Made by a program: the position numbers and the translations under genes. Under the pieces are notes generated by a model. That model was given only the letters and a program-made list of their open reading frames with translations. It searched no databases and was not told the origin of the DNA. A stretch of 58,586 nt of DNA, from positions 1-58,586 of the forward strand of contig NZ_MKUD01000043.1 in the NCBI RefSeq assembly GCF_001898575.1, given 5' to 3'. This DNA is from Spirosoma sp. 48-14. Its GTDB lineage: Bacteria; Bacteroidota; Bacteroidia; Cytophagales; Spirosomataceae. Positions 34,842 through 43,002 of this stretch are shown here, piece by piece (the first letter of the stretch is position 1; every line of letters begins with the position of its first letter).

Positions 34842-36428
34842 ATGTTAAAACGGCTAAATTCCCTTTATTCGGCAACCACAAAGCTTGTTGTGCTTGCGCT
34901 GGTAGGCATTGGCTTAGCCAATTGCACCAATCAGTTTGAAACACTAAATACCGATCCAACCAAAATCAGCAGCGTTGGTAGTACGGAGTACCCGTTTCTA
35001 TTTGCCTACGCACTGATGACGCCTACGTTAAGCCCCGACAATTTTGAAGTAGGCGAAGGCACCATCGCGTCGGTATACTCGCAGTTTTTTGCGCAGGCTG
35101 CCCAGTCCTTCCCAACCGACCGATACGTTGTTCGGCAGGATTGGATGCCCGCCTGCTGGAACCCCGTCTATACGTCGGCGGCCCCGCAGCTCAAAACGAT
35201 CATGGCCGGAACATCTCCTCAATCGGCGGAGAATGCGGTGGCAAACGTCTGGTGGGTTTGGATGTTTCACCGTGTAACGGATTATTTCGGACCCATTCCG
35301 TATTTCGATGCCGCTTCGGGTAAACGGTATGTCTCTTACACACCCCAGGACTCGATCTACTATGATTTTTTCAAAAAATTAGATGCCGCCACTACGGTCT
35401 TAAAAGCACATGCCACCGAAAAGCCTTTTGGCTCCTATGACCTGGTGTATGGCAAAAATGCCAATCCAGCCACAGCCTGGATGAAACTGGCCAACACCCT
35501 GCGCCTGCGCCTTGCCCTGCGAATCTCGAAAGTAAATCCAACCCTGGCCAAACAGCAGGCCGAAGCCGCTGTTACGGCGGGTGTGCTGACCGATATCGCC
35601 GATGACGCCTATATGCCCAAATCGACAACGACCTACAATGAATACAATGGGCTGGCCGTAACGGCGGGTTGGGACGATATTCGGATGAGCGCTACGATGG
35701 AATCCATTTTAAAGGGATATAACGACCCCCGGTTGCCTATTTACTTCCAGCCAGCGGTTTCTACAGGTACCTATGAAGGGGTGCGAAATGGGCTATTCAC
35801 CTCCGAAAAAATTATTCCGATCAACTCCCGACCCTACAACTCGAATATGGGCACACGCTGGGTTAACTGGGTCAATAACGACTGGAAAACGACCTATAAC
35901 GTTTCGCAGGATTTGATGCACGCTGCCGAAGCGTACTTCCTGCGGGCTGAAGGTGCCCTGAACGGCTGGAGTATGGGCGGTACGGCCGAAGAGTTGTATA
36001 AAAAAGGAATTGCCACATCGATGGCGCAATGGGGCATTACGGATCAGGCAGCCATAGCGGCTTATGTCATCAACACCGCCGTTCCTATTGCACCACAGGA
36101 TGGCATGAATTCGCCAGCCGTCAACGACTACCCCGTAAAATGGAGTACGTCGACCGACATGCAGCGTAAACAGATTGCGCAACAGAAATGGCTGGCGCTG
36201 TATCCGGATGGTATGGAAGCCTGGGCCGACGTACGCCGAAGCGGTCTGCCGAAGCTGTATCCAGTCGTTCACTCTGAAAATACGGATTTACCAAGCGGTA
36301 CTTTTATCCGGCGGATGCCTTTCCTGGACTCGGAAAAACAGACGAACGCACCAGAAGTTACCAAAGCCGTCAATATGCTGAGCGGGCCCGATAATGCCGC
36401 TACCCCGCTGTGGTGGGATAAAAACTAG
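34842..36428 (+). CDS. SusD/RagB-like glycan-binding lipoprotein
   Basis: 528 residues from the ATG at 34842 (a TTG two codons earlier is possible). The lipobox GLANC puts the lipidated Cys at residue 28. The body has SusD-family features: FETLNTDPTKIS at the N-terminus, helical TPR-like segments (NPATAWMKLANTLRLRLALR), and AEAYFLRAEGAL with KWLALYPDGMEAWADVRRSG near the end, typical of the SusD_like_2 group. It is surface-exposed and delivers ligand to the SusC channel. Long inverted repeats follow the stop codon. Confidence 0.95.
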   Translation: MLKRLNSLYSATTKLVVLALVGIGLANCTNQFETLNTDPTKISSVGSTEYPFLFAYALMTPTLSPDNFEVGEGTIASVYSQFFAQAAQSFPTDRYVVRQDWMPACWNPVYTSAAPQLKTIMAGTSPQSAENAVANVWWVWMFHRVTDYFGPIPYFDAASGKRYVSYTPQDSIYYDFFKKLDAATTVLKAHATEKPFGSYDLVYGKNANPATAWMKLANTLRLRLALRISKVNPTLAKQQAEAAVTAGVLTDIADDAYMPKSTTTYNEYNGLAVTAGWDDIRMSATMESILKGYNDPRLPIYFQPAVSTGTYEGVRNGLFTSEKIIPINSRPYNSNMGTRWVNWVNNDWKTTYNVSQDLMHAAEAYFLRAEGALNGWSMGGTAEELYKKGIATSMAQWGITDQAAIAAYVINTAVPIAPQDGMNSPAVNDYPVKWSTSTDMQRKQIAQQKWLALYPDGMEAWADVRRSGLPKLYPVVHSENTDLPSGTFIRRMPFLDSEKQTNAPEVTKAVNMLSGPDNAATPLWWDKN

Positions 36429-36446
36429 TAGATAAAGGAGCGATTA

Positions 36447-36640
36447 GGTTGTACTGACGGGCTTCAGCCTGTGCTTCTAGTCAACGCATCACGAGCTGAA
36501 GCCCGTCAGTACAACCCCTAAGCCGCATCCTCGGTCTGTGTCCTCACAGAACGCTACCAATCAGCCTACTTTAAGGCGTTCTGTGAGGACACAGACCGAA
36601 ACTTCTCGTGTCTACGACACGTAAGCACGAGAAGTTTCGG
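36447..36640. repeat. Three consecutive perfect inverted repeats after susD
   Basis: IR-A: arms 36447-36468 and 36495-36516, 22 bp, core GTACTGACGGGCTTCAGC. IR-B: 36531-36554 and 36576-36599, 24 bp, core GTCTGTGTCCTCACAGAAC. IR-C: 36596-36610 and 36626-36640, 15 bp, core CGAAACTTCTCGTG. All are perfect and share no core. IR-B belongs to the same family as the repeat at 52255-52318. They could terminate susCD transcription or be mobile palindromic units. Confidence 0.85.
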
Positions 36641-36716
36641 GTCCAACCGCTACACGGTCAAAATCTTATCATTAGCGTTATACATACCCTACTATATTTT
36701 AATCTACCAATCTGTA

Positions 36717-36730
36717 TTTTGTAAACAAAT
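36717..36730. promoter_or_regulatory. Putative GntR-regulator operator 3
   Basis: TTTTGTAAACAAAT is the reverse complement of the 14-mer at operators 1 and 2 with one change at the end. It lies 60 bases before the creatininase-like gene in an AT-rich promoter-like stretch (36690-36770). Confidence 0.6.
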
Positions 36731-36789
36731 ATTATATAATTTCGTCAACAAATAAATCATAAAGCCTAGTAATGGTATTTCCTTAACCC

Positions 36790-37584
36790 ATGAAGTTTTC
36801 TGATCTTAGCTACCCACAGATTAACCGCTATATCAACAAGGTACTTCTGCTTCCCCTCGGAGCAATTGAGCAGCACGGTCCGCATCTGGCGGTGTCAACC
36901 GATACGGATATCGTAACCAGGGTTGCTCAGGAAGCCGAGAAGGCCCTGCCCGATACGGTACTGCTCTGCCCAACCCTGCCGTTTGGCTCCAGTCACCACC
37001 ATTTGTCTTTTGGCGGTACGATGAGTCTGGCACCGGAACTATACACGCAGGTAATTATTGATCTGGTACAATCGCTGGTGCTCAGTGGGCATCAGCGGAT
37101 TGTCCTGCTCAACGGACATGGCGGTAACATTACCCCAGTGAAACAGGCACTGGCGGTATTAAGCAAACGATTCGATGCGAGTCATCAGCCAACCATTGCT
37201 CTGGCGACTTATTGGGAATTAGCCGGTAGCGTGTTCGCTGGAGAGACACCCATGGAAAGCCCCGCGCTGAGCCATGCCTGCGAATATGAAACGAGCCTGA
37301 TGCTTCATCTTTTCCCTGAAAAAGTCTGGATGGATCAGGTAGTGCGGGCGCAACGACCAGAGCGAAATGGGTACATCGGCTGGGAAGACGATGAGCCGTA
37401 TCGGGGCGTAACGGTCTTCAAACAAACCGAATTCATTTCCAGCAACGGTAGCAGCGGAGAACCACAACTGGGAACCCCAAAAAAAGGAAACCATCTATTC
37501 GATGCGGCCGTCAGGGCGCTGATTCAGTTTCTGGACGCCTTCAAAAACTGGCCTTTATCTGAAAACCTGGCAACAAAACCATGA
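36790..37584 (+). CDS. Creatininase-family amidohydrolase
   Basis: 264 residues, normal for the family. Metal and active-site motifs are LPLGAIEQHGPHL (Glu and His ligands), STDTDI (Asp ligand), LNGHGGN (His) and CEYETSLML (Glu ligand). Known members open creatinine, lactam or cyclic-amide rings. Here it opens a six-gene operon for a sugar-acid-type pathway, so an amide or lactone substrate is likely, but this is inferred. Coupled by a 4-base ATGA overlap to the RidA gene. Operator 3 lies just upstream. Confidence 0.85.
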   Translation: MKFSDLSYPQINRYINKVLLLPLGAIEQHGPHLAVSTDTDIVTRVAQEAEKALPDTVLLCPTLPFGSSHHHLSFGGTMSLAPELYTQVIIDLVQSLVLSGHQRIVLLNGHGGNITPVKQALAVLSKRFDASHQPTIALATYWELAGSVFAGETPMESPALSHACEYETSLMLHLFPEKVWMDQVVRAQRPERNGYIGWEDDEPYRGVTVFKQTEFISSNGSSGEPQLGTPKKGNHLFDAAVRALIQFLDAFKNWPLSENLATKP

Positions 37585-37988
37585 AGAAACTGGAAATCAA
37601 ACATCCCAACAAAGCGATCAACACAGGCGCTTATTCAGCTGGCGTTCTGGTGGGCGATCTGCTATTCGTTAGCGGTCAGGGGCCATTGGATCTGGTGACG
37701 GGCGAGGTGAAACACGGCACCATCGAAGAAGAAACCCTCCTGACGCTATCACACGTACAAAAGATTGTGGAAGCCGCCGGGGGAACCATCGACGACATTG
37801 TCAAATGCACCGTTCACCTGGAAGACATCAATGAGTTTGATCGGTACGACGCGGCCTACGGGTCATTCTTCACCGGCATACGCCCGGCCCGCACCACCGT
37901 CCAGTCGGTATTGTCGGATGGGATCAAGATTGAAATTGACGCCATTGCCCGGATTACATCTCCCACCCTTCAACCCCGTGATGTATGA
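37581..37988 (+). CDS. RidA-family (YjgF/YER057c) deaminase-like protein
   Basis: 135 residues. Key features are the N-terminal GAYSAGVLVGDLLFVSGQG, the conserved IRPARTTVQS with the substrate-binding Arg, and EIDAIARI at the end. RidA hydrolyses reactive enamine/imine intermediates; members in catabolic operons often have a dedicated deaminase role. Its presence suggests that a pathway intermediate carries an amino group. Overlaps both neighbours by four bases. Confidence 0.9.
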   Translation: MKKLEIKHPNKAINTGAYSAGVLVGDLLFVSGQGPLDLVTGEVKHGTIEEETLLTLSHVQKIVEAAGGTIDDIVKCTVHLEDINEFDRYDAAYGSFFTGIRPARTTVQSVLSDGIKIEIDAIARITSPTLQPRDV

Positions 37989-38947
37989 GTTCTCAACTAC
38001 GTATCGGAACGGTAGGACTTGGCCTGATGGGAAGCAGCATTGCTACCTGCATACTGGCGGCTGGTCATACGGTTACCTCGTTGATTAAAGAAATCGAAAC
38101 CGCTGATGAAGCCCGGAATCGTATTCTTGGCTATCTACAGCAGTTAAGCCAGGAAGGGCTGTTGACGGATACACCTCAAACCGTTATCGAGCGCCTGACC
38201 ATTACCGACGATGTGTCATTGTTGAGCAATCACCCCGTTGTAATTGAGTCGATTACCGAGAACATCGACGAGAAAAAACGGCTGTATCAACAGTTGGAAA
38301 CGGTCCTCGCTCCTACGGCTATCATTGGGAGTAACACCTCGGCCATTCCAGTATCGGTATTACAAAGCGGCCTCAACCATCCTGAGCGGCTGTTGGGTCT
38401 TCACTGGGCCGAACCAGCGCACATTACCCGATTTATGGAGGTCATTTGCGGGAAAGATTCCGACTTAGCCTATGCCTACGAGATCGTTAAACTAGCCGAA
38501 AGCTGGGGCAAGGAACCGTCCTTGCTCAAGAAAGACATTCGGGGATTCATTACCAATCGGATCATGTACGCCATGCTTCGGGAGTCGTTCAATCTGGTTG
38601 AAAATGGCTACGCGACGATTGAGGATGTGGACCGCTCGCTTCGGAATGATCTGGGCTACTGGATCACCTTCGCGGGGCCGTTTCGATTCATGGACTTGAC
38701 GGGCATTCCCGCTTACCTGACCGTTATGAAAGACCTGTTCCCTGACCTCAGCAACAGCACCGAAACACCGAAACTGATGGAAGAGCTGGTTGCCTCGGGG
38801 GCGAAAGGCGTGCAGAATGCCCAGGGATTTTACCCCTACACGCCCGAATCGGCCAAAGAATGGGAGGAGAAGTTCATCGACTTCAGCTACGACATCCGGA
38901 AACTCGCGCAAACCTACACGCCTACCGCTACCGACGATACTAAATGA
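37985..38947 (+). CDS. 3-hydroxyacyl-CoA dehydrogenase-family NAD(P) oxidoreductase
   Basis: 320 residues. N-terminal Rossmann fold IGTVGLGLMGSSIA with cofactor binding. NTSAIPVSVL and GLHWAEPAHI correspond to the catalytic Ser/His region, and DIRGFITNRIMYAMLRE starts the helical C-domain. The length is close to lambda-crystallin/L-gulonate 3-dehydrogenase rather than to full fatty-acid oxidation enzymes, and no CoA-pathway genes are near. A hydroxy-acid dehydrogenase acting on a sugar acid is the most likely role (inferred from context). ATGA-coupled on both sides. Confidence 0.85.
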   Translation: MSSQLRIGTVGLGLMGSSIATCILAAGHTVTSLIKEIETADEARNRILGYLQQLSQEGLLTDTPQTVIERLTITDDVSLLSNHPVVIESITENIDEKKRLYQQLETVLAPTAIIGSNTSAIPVSVLQSGLNHPERLLGLHWAEPAHITRFMEVICGKDSDLAYAYEIVKLAESWGKEPSLLKKDIRGFITNRIMYAMLRESFNLVENGYATIEDVDRSLRNDLGYWITFAGPFRFMDLTGIPAYLTVMKDLFPDLSNSTETPKLMEELVASGAKGVQNAQGFYPYTPESAKEWEEKFIDFSYDIRKLAQTYTPTATDDTK

Positions 38948-40077
38948 CACGTATTCAAACCATAAAGGCTACCGAAGTGATTGTTCCGGCCAAACCGGGC
39001 AGCCTGAACTCCGATGAAGTCATCGACAGCGATTCGGCCTTTGCCAAAAAATTCCTGACCGGTGAGCGTTGGACCGAGTTTGCCAACCAACCCAAATGGA
39101 TCATTGAACTCACGCTGGCCAACGGCCTGACGGGTATTGGCGAAACCTACCGGAGTGCGTCTGGGGAGTTACTCCATCAGGCCATGCAGGATCTGGTTGG
39201 GCAGGATGTGCTAAAACTTAACTGGCGTCGCTTACCCATTGTTGATCAGCGCATTTACGAAGCGTTTGAGTCGGCGGTGCTGGACGTTGTTGGTAAGTTG
39301 CTCAATGTGCGGGTGTCCCAACTCCTGGGTGGTACGTACCGCGACCGGATTGATTGTTTTGGCTGGACAGGTCGCCGGACGCCGGAAGATGCTGCCCAGA
39401 AAGCGTATGAAGCGATGCGAAAAGGGCATAAGGCGTTCAAATTCAAATGCTCAGACGAAGATCCGGTTCGGCTCTGGACGGAAGCCATTCGGGACAAATG
39501 CGGTGATGGCATCAAAATCCTGCTTGACCCAAACCAGCGCTGGACCGATGTGGAGACAACCCTCCGGTTGATGGAAGGCGTTGACAGAACCATTATGCTG
39601 GGCCTCGAAGACCCGATTTTGCACGCCGATGTTACCGGGTTCAAGTACCTCCGCGAAACGCTGGGTATGCCCATGTACCGACATATTTCCCTGCCCTACA
39701 CGCAGGACATTCGCGACATGATTGCCTTTGTTCGGGCCGATGCCGTGGATGGGTACAACATTAATGGGTCGGCCTACAACTCGGTGCTGCTGGCTGAAAT
39801 CGCGCATCTGGAAGGTAAATCCTGCTGGCGGGGTTCGGAGGTGGACTTGGGCATCTCGGAAACGATGGGGCTGCATATTGCCGCAGCCAGCATCAACTGT
39901 ACCATTCCGTCCGATCTGTTTGGCGAGCTGGTCCGCACCGACGACCTGATTACCGAACCCATCCGCTTCGAGAACGGAGCGGCTATCGTACCGACGGGAC
40001 CAGGCTTGGGCATTGAGCTGGACTATGACGCGCTGGACACCTACAAAACGAATCAGTTTTTACAAGCGAGCTTATGA
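38944..40077 (+). CDS. Enolase-superfamily protein (mandelate racemase-like), atypical metal site
   Basis: 377 residues. The capping domain is followed by the barrel with K166/K168 (FKFKC), D195 (LLDPNQRW) and E222 (GLEDP), which fit the first two metal ligands and the KxK of the mandelate racemase group. Where the third acidic ligand is expected (about residue 247, normally GE), I read MYRHISLPYT, with His/Ile instead of Glu. This implies a modified metal site or an altered alignment. Family members dehydrate or epimerise sugar acids. Likely the acid-sugar dehydratase-type step of the operon, but function is open. ATGA-coupled to both neighbours. Confidence 0.8.
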   Translation: MTRIQTIKATEVIVPAKPGSLNSDEVIDSDSAFAKKFLTGERWTEFANQPKWIIELTLANGLTGIGETYRSASGELLHQAMQDLVGQDVLKLNWRRLPIVDQRIYEAFESAVLDVVGKLLNVRVSQLLGGTYRDRIDCFGWTGRRTPEDAAQKAYEAMRKGHKAFKFKCSDEDPVRLWTEAIRDKCGDGIKILLDPNQRWTDVETTLRLMEGVDRTIMLGLEDPILHADVTGFKYLRETLGMPMYRHISLPYTQDIRDMIAFVRADAVDGYNINGSAYNSVLLAEIAHLEGKSCWRGSEVDLGISETMGLHIAAASINCTIPSDLFGELVRTDDLITEPIRFENGAAIVPTGPGLGIELDYDALDTYKTNQFLQASL

Positions 40078-41015
40078 ACAAGTCGATTCAGTCGTGGGCG
40101 ATTCTGTTTTTCTGCAACCTGATCTGGGCCTTCCATTTCACCAGCATCAAACTGACGCAGGATCAGGTCGGGCCGTATTTTACCGTCTGGGCACCGATGC
40201 TGCTGGCCACGATTTTCCTGGCTCCGTTTGTCATCCGGGATTTTCGAAAGGGCGGCAAGAAGCTAAAGGACATCCTGATTTTCGTGCAGTTGGCCGCTCT
40301 CGGCGCCTTCCCCTCGCAGGTACTGATGACTTGGGGAACGCAGTATTCGTTAGCCAGTAATGCCGCCATTCTGGTCATGACCTTGCCCGTGATTACGGCC
40401 GTTTTCGCCTTTCTGATCCTGAAAGAAAAAATGAATACGGCCCGCTGGATCAGCTTTGCCATCGCCATCATTGGGGTGATTCTCTGCTCAACCGACGACA
40501 TTAAACGGATGGACTTAAGCTCCCGCTATGCCCTGGGCAACGGCCTGATCTTCCTGGCGATTCTGGGCAATGCCTACTACAATGTGGGCTGCAAAAAAGT
40601 ATCGGGCCAATACACCGAGATGGAGATGGTTTTTTATACCTACCTGGTGATGTCGATTCTGTTAACGCCCCTGGTGCTGTATTACGAGCCGGAGATGTTT
40701 GGGAAGGTTCCGAGCTTCACTACGAACACCTGGATCGGCATGATCTCGCTGACGCTCTTTCACAATTTCCTGTCGATGCTCCTGTTTTTCAAAGCGTTGA
40801 AGAATCTGGATGCTACGCAGGTCGCTTTATCGAATTACCTCATCACGTTCATGGGGTTACCCATTGCTGCCATCTGGCTCGGTGAAACCCTGAACCGACA
40901 GGCCATCATTGGTGGCATTCTCGTGCTGGCCTCAACCCTTATCCTATCCATTGTCGATAGTAAAGTACAACAAAAAAAAGTAGCTAACATTAATCAAGAA
41001 CCGGCAAAGTTATGA
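40074..41015 (+). CDS. EamA-family (DMT) membrane transporter
   Basis: 313 residues with about ten hydrophobic helices in two EamA halves (LFFCNLIWAFHFTSIKL begins the first; GNGLIFLAILGNAYYNVG the second), and a short basic tail. DMT transporters move small metabolites across the inner membrane. Located inside the catabolic operon between dehydratase-like and aldolase-like genes, it probably imports the substrate or exports an intermediate. ATGA-coupled on both sides. Confidence 0.88.
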   Translation: MNKSIQSWAILFFCNLIWAFHFTSIKLTQDQVGPYFTVWAPMLLATIFLAPFVIRDFRKGGKKLKDILIFVQLAALGAFPSQVLMTWGTQYSLASNAAILVMTLPVITAVFAFLILKEKMNTARWISFAIAIIGVILCSTDDIKRMDLSSRYALGNGLIFLAILGNAYYNVGCKKVSGQYTEMEMVFYTYLVMSILLTPLVLYYEPEMFGKVPSFTTNTWIGMISLTLFHNFLSMLLFFKALKNLDATQVALSNYLITFMGLPIAAIWLGETLNRQAIIGGILVLASTLILSIVDSKVQQKKVANINQEPAKL

Positions 41016-41968
41016 CAAACACAGACAACGAACTGTTTGGCGTAGTACCCATTATTCCAACACCATTTACCGAAAATGAAGAGATCGACGAAGACGCGCT
41101 CCGCAGTTTAATTGACTTTGCCATCGACGGTGGGATCAAGGCTGTTTGCCTGCCCGCCTACGCCAGCGAATTTTACAAATTGACCGACGACGAGAAATTA
41201 CAGGTTGTACGGGTAGCCGTTGAACGGGCTGCGGGTCGGTTGAAAATCGTCGCTCAGTCGAATCATCCTTCGCTAAAAGTAGCCATCCGACTGGCGCAGG
41301 CTAATGTGCAGGCCGGTGCCGACGTAATCTCGCTGGCGGTTCCCCGAATTTTCAGCCTACCCGAAACCTCGCTAAAAGTATATCTGTCCGAATTTTTACA
41401 GTCGATCCCAAACACACCCGTTCTGATTCAGGACTTTAATCCCGGCGGCTCATCAATCAGTGTGGAATTCATCAAGGAGTTGATGGACGAGAACCCGAAT
41501 TTCAAATACCTGAAACTGGAAGAACCCCTGTGCGCACCGAAGTTCGAAAGCATCATTCAGGCCACAAACGACAAAATTGGCCTGTTTGAAGGCTGGGGGG
41601 GGCTGTACATGCTCGAACTGGTACCCATCGGTATACGGGGTGTTATGCCGGGACTGGCCGTTGCCGACATACTGCAAAAGATTTTCACCCTGCGTTCTAC
41701 CGGCGAAGATGCCAAAGCGTTCGAGTTATTCGAACGGGTAATGCCGCAGATATTCTTCTCACTCCAAAACATGGAGTTGTTCCACTACGCCGAGAAAGAG
41801 CTGCTGATTGCCCGTGGTGTACTGAGCAACAGCATCGCCCGAAAAGCCGCCTATATTCCCGACCCCTCGTCGATCAGCTACATACGGGAGCTGAACCAGC
41901 GCGTTCTCGACATAGTGAACAACGAAAAATATGCCATCCGGTCAGTGGCCAGTAGCCTTGTTGCTTAA
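41012..41968 (+). CDS. DapA-like (class I aldolase/dehydratase) protein, atypical active site
   Basis: 318 residues, normal length. The fold signature VVPIIPTPFTENEEIDEDAL is clear. K168 in YLKLEEP is the expected Schiff-base lysine. The usual G-T-T-G-E motif reads A49-Y50-A51-S52-E53, and the catalytic-Tyr region (YNxP) reads QDFNPGG, with F142 where Tyr is usual. These changes argue against true dihydrodipicolinate synthase and for a 2-keto-3-deoxy-sugar-acid or amino-acid-type lyase. Last gene of the coupled six-gene set; a repeat follows its stop. Confidence 0.82.
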   Translation: MTNTDNELFGVVPIIPTPFTENEEIDEDALRSLIDFAIDGGIKAVCLPAYASEFYKLTDDEKLQVVRVAVERAAGRLKIVAQSNHPSLKVAIRLAQANVQAGADVISLAVPRIFSLPETSLKVYLSEFLQSIPNTPVLIQDFNPGGSSISVEFIKELMDENPNFKYLKLEEPLCAPKFESIIQATNDKIGLFEGWGGLYMLELVPIGIRGVMPGLAVADILQKIFTLRSTGEDAKAFELFERVMPQIFFSLQNMELFHYAEKELLIARGVLSNSIARKAAYIPDPSSISYIRELNQRVLDIVNNEKYAIRSVASSLVA

Positions 41969-41969
41969 C

Positions 41970-42023
41970 TAATGAATAATGTAAAATGAATAATGGATAA
42001 TGTAAGATGAATAATAAATAATT
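41970..42023. repeat. AATGAATAATG-type short repeat
   Basis: Tandem near-copies of a 14-15 base unit (AATGAATAATGTAAA / AATGAATAATGGAT / AATGTAAGATGAATA), very AT-rich, directly after the DapA-like stop. The same unit recurs at 46150-46231. Confidence 0.75.
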
Positions 42024-42082
42024 CAGGATAAATGACCTGATAGTCAACACCTCATTGTTCATTTACTCAAAACCACAGTATC

Positions 42083-42826
42083 ATGGGAGAATTTAGCGGA
42101 CAGGTTGCGCTGGTTACCGGAGCAGCCTCCGGAATTGGGTTGTCCATCGTACACAAGTTACTGGCCGAAGGCGCTCAGGTTGGCTTGCTCGATTTTAATG
42201 AATCCGCTTTACAGCAGGCGTTTGAAAAATACGGTCCGGATGCCTTGCGCATCGGCATCGACATCACCGACGAAGGTCGGGTAAACGAAGCCGTTTCGCA
42301 GGTACATGCACACTTTGGCAAAATTGACGCCCTCATTAACTGCGTGGGTATTACGGGGATCACAAACGTGCAGAGCCACGAGGTGAGCAGTGAAAATCTA
42401 CACAAGGTATTTGAGGTAAACTTCATGAGCAGTTTTTATACCTGCAAGGCTACACTACCCTTCATGCTGGACCGGAGTTATGGGCGGATTCTGCACATTG
42501 CCTCCATTGCCGGGAAAGAGGGAAATGCAGGCATGCTGGCCTATTCGGCCTCGAAAGCAGCCGTAATCTGCATGGCCAAAGTACAGGGTAAGGAGTATGC
42601 CGAAAAAGGTATTACAGTCAATGCGCTGGCACCCGCCGTGATTCAAACTCCCCTGGTAGATGCCATGCCGGAGGTGCAGGTTAAGTACATGACCGATAAA
42701 ATCCCGATGAAACGCTGCGGCACCCTCGACGAAGCAGCTAATCTGGCGGCTTATATCGTGTCGCCCAAAAATAGTTTTACTACGGGCTTCACCTTCGATT
42801 TATCGGGGGGACGAGCCACTTATTAG
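42083..42826 (+). CDS. SDR-family oxidoreductase
   Basis: 247 residues. TGAASGIG cofactor motif, Asp in GLLDFN favouring NAD, INCVG in place of NNAG, catalytic Ser in HIASIAGK and YSASK. C-terminal FTTGFTFDLSGG. It resembles 3-oxoacyl-ACP-reductase-like and 2-keto-3-deoxy-L-fuconate-dehydrogenase-like SDRs. It follows the six-gene operon after a 114-base gap containing a repeat and is probably another pathway step. A separate promoter is possible but not seen. Confidence 0.85.
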   Translation: MGEFSGQVALVTGAASGIGLSIVHKLLAEGAQVGLLDFNESALQQAFEKYGPDALRIGIDITDEGRVNEAVSQVHAHFGKIDALINCVGITGITNVQSHEVSSENLHKVFEVNFMSSFYTCKATLPFMLDRSYGRILHIASIAGKEGNAGMLAYSASKAAVICMAKVQGKEYAEKGITVNALAPAVIQTPLVDAMPEVQVKYMTDKIPMKRCGTLDEAANLAAYIVSPKNSFTTGFTFDLSGGRATY

Positions 42827-42877
42827 GTTGGTGTAGTATGGGGCGGGTGCTTACCCGCACTCATACTATCCACTATC

Positions 42878-42995
42878 TGGCGCGGGTATTTGCTCGTGCT
42901 CATAATCTCGTCAGCATTCGCTGACGCATGTGTAGAATTGCGAATGCGTCAGTGGATACTGACGAAATTATAGACACGTGCAAATGCACGCGCCA
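42878..42995. repeat. Long imperfect inverted repeat, 52-base arms
   Basis: Arms 42878-42929 and 42944-42995 are complementary with about ten mismatches over 52 positions, around a 14-base loop. Arm ends read TGGCGCGGGTATTTGC on one side and GCAAATGCACGCGCCA on the other. A shorter related block GGGCGGGTGCTTACCCGC lies just before (42841-42858). The hairpin ends seven bases before the GH20 start at 43003. Confidence 0.85.
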
Positions 42996-43002
42996 GCATA
43001 CT

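Noticed and set aside
36833..37033. Antisense frames in the creatininase-like gene and the other coupled genes
   Set aside because: They overlap well-supported plus-strand genes and have no family match.
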